Assembly (NCBI RefSeq): GCF_026240945.1
Contig: NZ_JAPFPY010000017.1
Location: forward strand, 1 to 64,000
Reading direction: 5' to 3'
Length of the DNA: 64,000 nucleotides
Source: Mycolicibacterium sp. J2
GTDB taxonomy: Bacteria > Actinomycetota > Actinomycetes > Mycobacteriales > Mycobacteriaceae
The notes below the pieces were generated by a model. It was not told the DNA's origin and did no database searches. It saw nothing but the letters and a program-made list of their open reading frames with translations. A program made the position numbers and the translations under genes. This document shows positions 41,121-48,208 of the stretch, piece after piece (the first letter of the stretch is position 1; each line of letters begins with the position of its first letter).

Positions 41121-42986
41121 ATGAAATGGATCGGCCTGGGCGAGCGAAGCGACGCGAAATGGCTCCTGGGCGAGCGAAGCGACGGGAAATGGCTCCTGGG
41201 CGAGCGAAGCGACGGGAAATTGCTCCTGGGCGAGCGAAGCGACGGGAAATTGCTCCGCGCCGCCATCGCGTTGATCGTGGCGCAGCTGGTGATCCGCGCC
41301 GTGGTGGCCTTCGGCGGGTACTTCTACTGGGATGACCTGATCCTGATCGGCCGGGCCGGCACCCAGGGCCTGCTGTCACCGGGTTATCTGTTCGACGATC
41401 ACGACGGGCACGTGATGCCGGGGGCGTTCCTGGTGGCCGGGATCATCACCCGGTTGGCCCCCTTCTCCTGGGTGTGGCCGGCCGTCAGCCTGTTGGTGTT
41501 GCAGCTGCTGGCATCACTGGCGCTGTTACGGGCGCTGCAGGTGATCCTCGGATGGCGTCCGGTGTTGTTGGTGCCCTTGACTTTCGCGCTGTTCACCCCC
41601 TTGACGGTGCCGGCGTTCGCGTGGTGGGCGGCCGGGCTGAACTCGCTGCCGCTGCAGGCCGCGCTGGCCTGGGTGTGCGGGTCGGCGATCCTGCTGGTGC
41701 GCAGCGGCGAGCGACGGCACCTCTGGTCGGCAGTGCCGGCATATGTCGGTGCGTTGCTGTTCTTCGAGAAGTCGGCGGTGATCCCGTTCGTCGCGTTCAC
41801 GGTGGCCGCACTTCTTGCGTACGTCCGTGGGGACTCGGTGCGGGCGGTGTGGGTGCGCGGCCGCGACTTGTGGGTATCGCTGCTCGCGATCACCGTGGCG
41901 TGGATCGGGGTGTACCTGCTCGTCGTCGACCAGAAGCGCTGGACGCTGGATCCGGTGATGACGTGGGACCTGTTGCGCCGCTCGGTGACTCACGCCATCG
42001 TGCCGAGCCTGGCCGGCGGCCCGTGGGAGTGGCAGCGGTGGGCGCCGGCGTCGCCGTGGGCCACGCCGCCGGTCGGCGCCATGGTGTTGGGCTGGGTGGT
42101 GCTGGCGGCGGTGGTGGCGGTGTCGTTGGCGCGCAAACGCCGGATCGGTTGGGTGTGGGCGGCCGCGCTCGGCTATGCCGTTGCCTGTCAGGTGCCCATC
42201 TACCTGATGCGGTCCTCCCGGTTCACGGCGCTGGAGTTGGCCCAGACGTTGCGCTATCTGCCCGACCTGGTGGTGGTGCTCGCACTGCTGACCGCCGTCG
42301 CGTTCTGCGCACCGAACCGGCCGTCTGCGCGCCTGGACGCCTCGGTATCGCGTTCGGTGGCGGTGGCCGCGGTGGCGGTGGCCTTCGTGGCGAGCAGCCT
42401 GTATTCGACGGTGACATTCCTGCGGGTGTGGCGGGACAGCCCGGTGCCCGCGTACCTGGCCAACGCCCGGGCCGGCTTGGCCGCGGTCGACACTCCCCTG
42501 CTGGACCAGGAGGTGGACCCGCTGATCCTGCAGCGGGTGGCCGCGCCGGAGAACCTGGCCAGTCATATGTTCGCGCTCGCCCGCCCTCGTCCGGAGTTTG
42601 CTTCCGCCACAACGGAACTGCGGATGTTCGACAGCGCGGGACGACTGTTGGACGCCCAGGTCACCTGGGTGCGGACCATCGTCGAGGGGCCGGCACCGCA
42701 TTGCGGTTACCTGGTGCAACCCGATACCGAGGTCACCATGCCGCTCGACGGACCGCTGCTGCCCGCCGACTGGACCGCCGAGATCAACTACCTGGCCAAC
42801 AACGACGGCTCGCTGACGATGACACTGCCCGAGGGGGTGCCGGCGAAGGTGCCGGTGCGGCCCGGCCTCAACCGGGTGTTCGTGCGGCTGTCCGGCGCGG
42901 GGGCGGCCATCCGGGTGCGGGCCAACACCGCGGCACTGTCGGTGTGTATCGCCTCGGGACCGGTCGGGTTCGTGGCACCGAAGTGA
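41121..42986 (+). CDS. Large polytopic membrane protein, Rv3635 type, with repeat insertion at N-terminus
   Basis: A 621-aa protein with about eleven membrane spans and a soluble C-terminal domain of about 170 residues. An early WDDLILIGRAGTQG between the first membrane segments is reminiscent of the acidic loop in GT-C glycosyltransferases. The function is unknown. Position next to galE1 and ppgS suggests envelope polysaccharide work. Residues about 6-45 are four copies of a ten-residue unit (LGERSDGKWL-like) encoded by a 30-bp DNA repeat that also occurs at 51751. This tail precedes the first membrane helix and is likely non-essential. An alternative start inside the repeat-free part is not obvious. 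Confidence 0.8.
   Translation: MKWIGLGERSDAKWLLGERSDGKWLLGERSDGKLLLGERSDGKLLRAAIALIVAQLVIRAVVAFGGYFYWDDLILIGRAGTQGLLSPGYLFDDHDGHVMPGAFLVAGIITRLAPFSWVWPAVSLLVLQLLASLALLRALQVILGWRPVLLVPLTFALFTPLTVPAFAWWAAGLNSLPLQAALAWVCGSAILLVRSGERRHLWSAVPAYVGALLFFEKSAVIPFVAFTVAALLAYVRGDSVRAVWVRGRDLWVSLLAITVAWIGVYLLVVDQKRWTLDPVMTWDLLRRSVTHAIVPSLAGGPWEWQRWAPASPWATPPVGAMVLGWVVLAAVVAVSLARKRRIGWVWAAALGYAVACQVPIYLMRSSRFTALELAQTLRYLPDLVVVLALLTAVAFCAPNRPSARLDASVSRSVAVAAVAVAFVASSLYSTVTFLRVWRDSPVPAYLANARAGLAAVDTPLLDQEVDPLILQRVAAPENLASHMFALARPRPEFASATTELRMFDSAGRLLDAQVTWVRTIVEGPAPHCGYLVQPDTEVTMPLDGPLLPADWTAEINYLANNDGSLTMTLPEGVPAKVPVRPGLNRVFVRLSGAGAAIRVRANTAALSVCIASGPVGFVAPK
41136..41255 (+). repeat. Four tandem 30-bp repeats inside a coding region
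   Basis: Four direct copies of exactly 30 bp each begin at 41136, 41166, 41196 and 41226, with core GGGCGAGCGAAGCGACGGGA. Only a few bases differ between copies. Because 30 is a multiple of three, the frame is kept. The same core with C for A (GAGCGCAGCGACGGG) recurs at 51751-51840. Confidence 0.95.
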
Positions 42987-43056
42987 CGCGGGCGCTCAGG
43001 TGACCCCCGGCGTGTGACACCGGGACTTGTCGGTGGCATTGCCTACGCTTTTGCCC

Positions 43057-43428
43057 ATGAGTTGGCCAGATTCCCGACCATCGGTCGTCGCGCCGTGCCC
43101 GCACTGTGATACCGAGACGGTATGGCTGCAGACGGTGCACGGGGGCTGGCAGCTGTTCGACGCGAAGATGCAACCGATCGATGACAGCGCGCCGGGCAAC
43201 CGGTTCGCCATCCAGCGCCGGACCCGTCAGGTGGTCGATTTGGACAACGTCCTCGAATCACGCTGGCCGGCACGATGTCTGAGCCTGCACAGGTTCGGCT
43301 GCCCGGCCAGTTACGACGACTCCCGCCATTACCGGCGCCGGCCGCGGCAGGCCAACGACATCGACCTCGATGATGTGTTCCAGCGCCTGGCGGTGCGCAG
43401 GGAGGCGTTGCGGGCCGAGGCCGGTTAA
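43057..43428 (+). CDS. Hypothetical protein with N-terminal CxxC pair
   Basis: A 123-aa soluble protein with no recognised domain. It has one CPHC pair near residue 14, two further cysteines in ARCLSLHRFGCP, and a charged C-terminal helix (DLDDVFQRLAVRREALRAEA). A small zinc-ribbon-like site is possible but not certain. ATG 43057 is preferred because the upstream 10 codons are not preceded by a ribosome site. The stop overlaps the convergent TetR gene by 4 bp. Confidence 0.65.
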   Translation: MSWPDSRPSVVAPCPHCDTETVWLQTVHGGWQLFDAKMQPIDDSAPGNRFAIQRRTRQVVDLDNVLESRWPARCLSLHRFGCPASYDDSRHYRRRPRQANDIDLDDVFQRLAVRREALRAEAG

Positions 43429-43997
43429 GCACCCGGGGCGGCGATGATCCGCCGGGCGGCCTCGATGACGAGGGTCCGCCGGTGCGCGACGGTCGGTTCG
43501 TCGGCGGCGCCGGTGACGGCGTCGGGCAGATGCGCCCAGGCCAGCCCGACGCCGAACAGCAGCACGATCAGGTCTTCGGGTTTCCAGGACGGATCTACCC
43601 GGCCGTCGGCCTGGGCGGCCCGGATGGCGGCGAGCACCGTCGCCGGAATGGGATGGCCGTCGCGGTCCGGTTCGGGCAGCGTGAAGCCCTCCAGCCTGGC
43701 CCAGGTGAGCATGCGCAGATGCTCGGGGTGCCGCGAGGCCAGGTCGTAGACGCCCGCGGCGTACTCGGCGACGTCCTCGGGCGCCATCGTGACCGATTGG
43801 AAGAATTCGGCGGCGTCGGCCAGCGCCACCTCACCGAACAGCGTCTCCTTGTCCCCGAAGTGGGCATACAGGCGTTCCTTGCTGGCCTTGGCGGCTTTGG
43901 CGATGCGGTCGATGCGGGCGCCGGCCAACCCGTACCGGGCGAATTCGGCGCGGGCCGCCGCCAGGATCTCGGCCCGCAACTCGGTCGTGGATCGCAC
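43425..43997 (-). CDS. TetR-family transcriptional regulator
   Basis: A 190-aa regulator starting at GTG 43997 (VRSTTELRAEILAAARAEFA). The helix-turn-helix reads GARIDRIAKAAKASKERLYA and HFGDKETLF, which fits the TetR consensus. It is divergent from an acyltransferase gene across a 48-bp gap that includes TACGAACCAGTTCGTTCGGT (44013-44032) with the perfect palindrome GAACCAGTTC-like half-sites GAAC/GTTC, so it probably controls itself and that gene. The upstream extension of the frame is antisense to the acyltransferase gene and was rejected. Confidence 0.92.
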   Translation of the reverse strand: MRSTTELRAEILAAARAEFARYGLAGARIDRIAKAAKASKERLYAHFGDKETLFGEVALADAAEFFQSVTMAPEDVAEYAAGVYDLASRHPEHLRMLTWARLEGFTLPEPDRDGHPIPATVLAAIRAAQADGRVDPSWKPEDLIVLLFGVGLAWAHLPDAVTGAADEPTVAHRRTLVIEAARRIIAAPGA

Positions 43998-44045
43998 AGC
44001 TGGATCATAGCCATACGAACCAGTTCGTTCGGTACCGTGGTGGCC

Positions 44046-44909
44046 ATGTCCGCGCACATCATGACCAAGATGGATGCCCTTCTCGACCCACCCGCCCACA
44101 TCCGCGCCCTGCGGCACGCCGCCGAGACCGTCGTCGACGCGGCGGCCCCGCTGGTCGACCTGTACCGGCCCTACGTCGACGGACTGGACAAGCTGCCTCG
44201 CGACGGACGATTCCTGTTGGTGGGCAACCATTCTCAGGCCGGCGCCGAAGCCTTCCTGATCCCGTTCGTGGTGCGCCGCGAGCTCGGCGTCCTGGTCCGT
44301 CCGCTGACCGACCGTGGCTTCGGCAAGATGCCGTTCCCGGCGGGTGAGCTGATGGCCGCGTTCGGTGCCACCGTCGGCTCACCGGAATCGGCGCGGGAGC
44401 TGATGCGCCACGATCAACCCATCTTGGTCTTTCCCGGCGGTGGCCGCGAGATCTCGAAGTTCAAGGGTGAGCAGAACACCCTGCGCTGGGAAGGCCGCGC
44501 CGGGTTCGCCCGTGTGTCGGTGCAGAACGACTACCCGATCGTGCCGGTGGCACTGCTCGGCGGCGACGACGTCTACACCAGCCTGACCCGGCGCGATGGC
44601 CGGTGGGGCCGGTTCAGCCAGGGGCTGGCCGAGAAGCTGGGGGGTAAGCCGGAGATGGCCATGCCGCTGCTGCGGGGCGTCGGTCCCACCCTGATCCCCC
44701 GCCCACAGCGGATGTACCTGCGCTTCGCCGCCCCCATCGACACCACCAAGCCGGCAGGCGTCGACGAGCAGACGTGGGTGGCGACGGTGCGCGACGAAAC
44801 CAAGAACACGCTGGAACGCACCCTGCAGGAGTTGCAGGCCGTGCGCGCCGAGGATCCCTACCGGGAGCTGAACCCGTTGGCGTGGACCCGGGCCGCGCGG
44901 CCGGCCTGA
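44046..44909 (+). CDS. Lysophospholipid acyltransferase-family protein (MGAT-like)
   Basis: A 287-aa membrane-associated acyltransferase of the PlsC superfamily, close to the MGAT-like branch. The catalytic block I is FLLVGNHSQAGAEAFLIP and block III is ILVFPGGGREISKFKG; block IV-like VPVALLGGDD follows. It would transfer a fatty acyl group to a glycerol or other hydroxyl acceptor. The acidic partner of the block I His is one residue further away than in the common HX4D motif. There is no long membrane span, so it is probably peripheral. The neighbouring divergent TetR gene is a likely regulator. Confidence 0.85.
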   Translation: MSAHIMTKMDALLDPPAHIRALRHAAETVVDAAAPLVDLYRPYVDGLDKLPRDGRFLLVGNHSQAGAEAFLIPFVVRRELGVLVRPLTDRGFGKMPFPAGELMAAFGATVGSPESARELMRHDQPILVFPGGGREISKFKGEQNTLRWEGRAGFARVSVQNDYPIVPVALLGGDDVYTSLTRRDGRWGRFSQGLAEKLGGKPEMAMPLLRGVGPTLIPRPQRMYLRFAAPIDTTKPAGVDEQTWVATVRDETKNTLERTLQELQAVRAEDPYRELNPLAWTRAARPA

Positions 44910-44915
44910 GCGATC

Positions 44916-45093
44916 GAGTAGTCGACTACTCAGTACACACAGCCGGGCACCGCCTAGCGTCGGAAGAGCACCTGCTGTCTGGGCGTGGGGCATCCGCTTG
45001 GGACGAGGGGTCCAAGCGGATGGGCAGCGGGCTGCCCGCGAGATTGCGGTTGGTGCGGGCTTCACTCGAACGTTGCCGCAACAACCGCAATCT
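44916..45093. repeat. Cluster of perfect inverted repeats between the acyltransferase gene and tRNA-Thr
   Basis: Four inverted repeats follow in order: a 16-bp perfect palindrome (44916-44931, GAGTAGTCGACTACTC); 11-bp arms at 44991-45001/45012-45022 with a 10-nt loop; 6-bp arms GGGCAG/CTGCCC at 45022-45037; and 12-bp arms at 45041-45052/45082-45093 with a 29-nt loop. No open frame here looks coding. It could be a terminator set, a structured RNA or a relic of a small mobile element. Confidence 0.6.
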
Positions 45094-45141
45094 GGCGGAG
45101 TGGGCGGGATGCGCCGCTGGCATCTACCGATGTCGAGATGG

Positions 45142-45214
45142 AGCCGCCTGGGGGAATCGAACCCCCGACCTTCTCATTACGAGTGAGATGCTCTACCGAC
45201 TGAGCTAAGGCGGC
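45142..45214 (-). tRNA. tRNA-Thr (anticodon CGT)
   Basis: Read on the minus strand from 45214, the cloverleaf is complete: acceptor GCCGCCT pairing with AGGCGGC, D-arm GCTCAGTCGGTAGAGC, anticodon stem TCTCA/TGAGA with loop CTCGTAA (anticodon CGT), and T-arm GGGGGTTCGAATCCCCC. CCA is not encoded. It decodes ACG threonine codons. A tRNA-Thr at this place, near holB, is expected in mycobacteria. Confidence 0.97.
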
Positions 45215-45283
45215 GATGCCCGACACGCGGGCGCAGGTGAGTCTACGGCAGTCCCCGCCCACCACCCAAAAGCCCGCCCCAGA

Positions 45284-46495
45284 TCAGCTCTTCAGCGCCT
45301 GCCCCACCGTCGCCACCATGGCGTCGACGGCGAACTTGGGTTTCACGTTGGTCTCCAGCGCCTCGCGGCACTCCAGCACCGCCTCGATGCACCGCAGCAG
45401 TTTGTCGGGGCGGGCGTGCGCGGCCAGGGCGGCCACCTTGTCCTGCATATCGGGATGGTTGGCCACCACCCCGCCCGCACCGGCGGACACCACCAGCGCG
45501 TCGCGGAAGTAGGTCGCCAGATCCATCAGGGCCCGGTCCAGCGCATCCCGGGACGCCCGGGTCTGCCGCGACTTCTGCCGTTTCTCAAGGTCTTTGATCG
45601 CGCCGGCGGCGCCCCGGATCGCCCCGGCGGCGCCCTTGCCGGTGCCACCGGCCCCCAGCGCGGTGCGCAGTTCCTCGGCTTCGGACTCGTTGCGCCCAGC
45701 CGTCAGCGCCTTGGCCTCGGCCTCCGCGGTGGCCACCAGGTCCTCGGCGGCGGCGTAGGCGCGGGCCGGGGTCGCGGCATCCCGAGCCAGGCCCAGCGCC
45801 CGCTCCCGGCGCTGCCGGGCCTCCGGATCGGTCGCGAGCCGGCGGGCCCGGCCCACGTGCCCGCCACTGATCGAGGCCGCCCACGCGGCGACCTCCTCGG
45901 CCAACCCGTCGCCGTCCACGAGCACCTGCGCGATGGCCTCGGCCCGCGGGGTGACCAGCGCGACATGCCGGCAGCGGGAGCGCAAGGTCACCGCGATGTC
46001 CTCCGGGTCCACCGACGGCGCGCACAGCAGGAACACCGTCGACGGGGGCGGTTCCTCGACCACCTTGAGCAATGCGTTGGCCGCACCTTCGGTGAGCCGG
46101 TCAGCATCCTCGACCACCACGATCTGCCAGCGGCCGGTGCCCGGCCGTCGCGACGCGATCTGCACGATGTCGCGCATCTCCGAGACGCCGATGGACAGCC
46201 CCTCCGGGATGATGCGCCGCACGTCGGCGTGGGTGCCGGCCAGTGTCGTGGTGCAGGCCCGGCACTCACCACAGCCCGGATCCCCCTCGGACTGGCACTG
46301 CAACGCCGCTGCGAAGCACACCGCGGCGATCGACCGCCCGGACCCGGGTGGGCCGGTGATCAGCCAGGCATGGGTCATCCCGCCGGCTGTGAGCGCACTG
46401 TGAGACGCATCACCACGGGCCGCCCGCGCCGCGGCCACCAACTCGGCTGCCACCGCGTGTTGGCCGACCAACCGCTCGAATACACCGCTTCCCAC
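45284..46495 (-). CDS. holB: DNA polymerase III clamp-loader delta' subunit
   Basis: A 403-aa AAA+ clamp-loader subunit (Rv3644c equivalent) that helps load the beta clamp. The P-loop is ITGPPGSGRSI, the zinc-binding module is CGECRACTTTLAG preceded by CQSEGDPGC, Walker B-like is IVVVEDADRL, and the SRC motif is TLRSRCRHV. The C-terminal helical collar contains RALMDLATYFRDALV. I place the start at GTG 46495 (VGSGVFERLVGQHAV); the much longer open frame runs antisense through the cyclase gene and is not real. It is divergent from the cyclase gene. Confidence 0.95.
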   Translation of the reverse strand: MGSGVFERLVGQHAVAAELVAAARAARGDASHSALTAGGMTHAWLITGPPGSGRSIAAVCFAAALQCQSEGDPGCGECRACTTTLAGTHADVRRIIPEGLSIGVSEMRDIVQIASRRPGTGRWQIVVVEDADRLTEGAANALLKVVEEPPPSTVFLLCAPSVDPEDIAVTLRSRCRHVALVTPRAEAIAQVLVDGDGLAEEVAAWAASISGGHVGRARRLATDPEARQRRERALGLARDAATPARAYAAAEDLVATAEAEAKALTAGRNESEAEELRTALGAGGTGKGAAGAIRGAAGAIKDLEKRQKSRQTRASRDALDRALMDLATYFRDALVVSAGAGGVVANHPDMQDKVAALAAHARPDKLLRCIEAVLECREALETNVKPKFAVDAMVATVGQALKS

Positions 46496-46576
46496 CGCAG
46501 CAAGACTAGTGGGACCGACAGACACGACATAAGAACTGCGGCGCACGAGGTCACACCCGACCGATACGGTAAACGG

Positions 46577-48184
46577 GTGAGCACGGCAACCAACCCGATC
46601 GGGCGAATCGGTGCATTCGTCCGCTGGGTGGCGCGTACGCCGTGGCCGGTGTTCACCCTCGGCATGGTGCAGTCCGACATCATCGGCGCCCTGTTCGTGC
46701 TGGGTTTCCTGCGGTTCGGGCTGCCGGCCGAGGACCGTATCCAGCTGCAGGACCTGCCGGCGTTCAACCTCGCGGTCTTCCTCGGCTACCTGTTCGTCGC
46801 ATTCACCGTCGGGGCCTATCTGAGCCTGCGGTTGCTGCTGCCCGTCATCCGCTGGCAGCGCCGGGACACCCTGCTGGCCGAGGGCGACCCCACGATCACC
46901 GGCCTGGCGCGGGTGCGCGCGCTGAAGATGCCGTTCTACCGAACCCTGATCAGCGTCTCCAACTGGCTGCTCGGGTCGATCGTGTTCATCATCGCCAGCT
47001 GGCCGGTGGCCAGTAAGTCCGCGCCCGTCGTGGCGGTCGCCACGGCCCTGGGCGCCACCGCCACCGCCATCATCGGCTACCTGCAATCCGAGCGGGTGCT
47101 GCGCCCGGTCGCGGTGGCCGCGCTGCGCGGCGGTGTGCCGGAGAACTTCCGCGCCCCCGGCGTCATCCTGCGCCAGGTGCTGACCTGGGTGCTGTCCACC
47201 GGGGTGCCGCTGCTGGCCATCGTGCTGGCGCTGGTGGCCAGCAAGTTCGCCATACTCACTGCACCGGCGGATCGGTTGAACACCCCGCTGCTGCTGTTGG
47301 CCATCGCCGCCCTGGTCATCGGGCTGGCCGGCACCGTGCTGGTGGCCATGTCCATCGCCGACCCGCTGCGCCAGTTGCGCTGGGCGCTGGGTGAGGTGCA
47401 GCGCGGAAACTACAACGCGCACATGCAGATCTACGACGCCAGTGAGCTGGGCCTGTTGCAGGCCGGGTTCAACGACATGGTGCGCGACCTGGCCGAGCGG
47501 CAGCGGCTGCGTGACCTGTTCGGCCGCTATGTGGGCGAGGACGTGGCCCGCCGGGCACTGGAGCGCGGCACCGAACTCGGCGGCCAGGAGCGCGACGTCG
47601 CGGTGTTGTTCGTCGACCTGGTGGGCTCGACCCAGCTGGCCTCGACGGTCCCCGCGGCCGAGGTGGTGAACCTGCTCAACGAGTTCTTCCGCGTCATCGT
47701 CGACACCGTCCACAAGCACGGCGGGTTCGTCAACAAGTTCCAGGGTGACGCGGCGCTGGCCATCTTCGGCGCGCCGATCGAGCATCCGGACGCCTCCGGC
47801 GCGGCGCTGGCCGCCTCCCGCGAACTGCACGACGAGCTGGTGACGGTGCTCGGCCAGACCGAATTCGGTATCGGGGTGTCCGCCGGGCGGGCCATCGCCG
47901 GACATATCGGCGCGCTGGCCCGGTTCGAGTACACCGTGATCGGCGACCCGGTCAACGAGGCTGCGCGCCTGACCGAACTGGCCAAGCTGGAGGCCGGTCA
48001 CGTGCTGGCGTCGGCGATCGCGGTCAGCGGTGCGCTGGACGCCGAGGCCTTGTGCTGGGATGTCGGCGAGATCGTCTCGCTGCGCGGCCGGGTGGCCCCC
48101 ACTCAGCTGGCGCGACCGGTCAAGCTGGCCATGCCCGAACACCGCGACCTGGTCGCCGACAATTCGTCGGACTCACAGAGCTGA
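46577..48184 (+). CDS. Membrane-bound class III adenylate cyclase with HAMP domain (Rv3645 type)
   Basis: A 535-aa cyclase that makes cAMP from ATP. Six membrane spans occupy about residues 20-260. A HAMP linker follows (MSIADPLRQLRWALGEVQRG), then a class III catalytic domain with metal-binding aspartates Asp347 (LFVDLVGST) and Asp391 (FQGDAALAIFGAP). The transition-state region reads YTVIGDPVNEAARL. In M. tuberculosis the Rv3645 cyclase is linked to fatty-acid responses and drug tolerance. The start is GTG 46577. Head-to-tail convergence with topA leaves only 24 bp. Confidence 0.94.
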   Translation: MSTATNPIGRIGAFVRWVARTPWPVFTLGMVQSDIIGALFVLGFLRFGLPAEDRIQLQDLPAFNLAVFLGYLFVAFTVGAYLSLRLLLPVIRWQRRDTLLAEGDPTITGLARVRALKMPFYRTLISVSNWLLGSIVFIIASWPVASKSAPVVAVATALGATATAIIGYLQSERVLRPVAVAALRGGVPENFRAPGVILRQVLTWVLSTGVPLLAIVLALVASKFAILTAPADRLNTPLLLLAIAALVIGLAGTVLVAMSIADPLRQLRWALGEVQRGNYNAHMQIYDASELGLLQAGFNDMVRDLAERQRLRDLFGRYVGEDVARRALERGTELGGQERDVAVLFVDLVGSTQLASTVPAAEVVNLLNEFFRVIVDTVHKHGGFVNKFQGDAALAIFGAPIEHPDASGAALAASRELHDELVTVLGQTEFGIGVSAGRAIAGHIGALARFEYTVIGDPVNEAARLTELAKLEAGHVLASAIAVSGALDAEALCWDVGEIVSLRGRVAPTQLARPVKLAMPEHRDLVADNSSDSQS

Positions 48185-48208
48185 GTTTCGCGCGAACGCG
48201 GCCGGCGC

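Noticed and set aside
41083..41379. Minus-strand frame with RRFARPGAIS repeats
   Set aside because: It is the antisense reading of the 30-bp DNA repeats in the membrane-protein gene; no ribosome site or homology.
45284..48142. 952-codon minus-strand open frame
   Set aside because: Only the part from 46495 downward matches HolB; the rest is antisense to the cyclase gene with Gln/His-rich low-complexity translation typical of GC-rich shadows.
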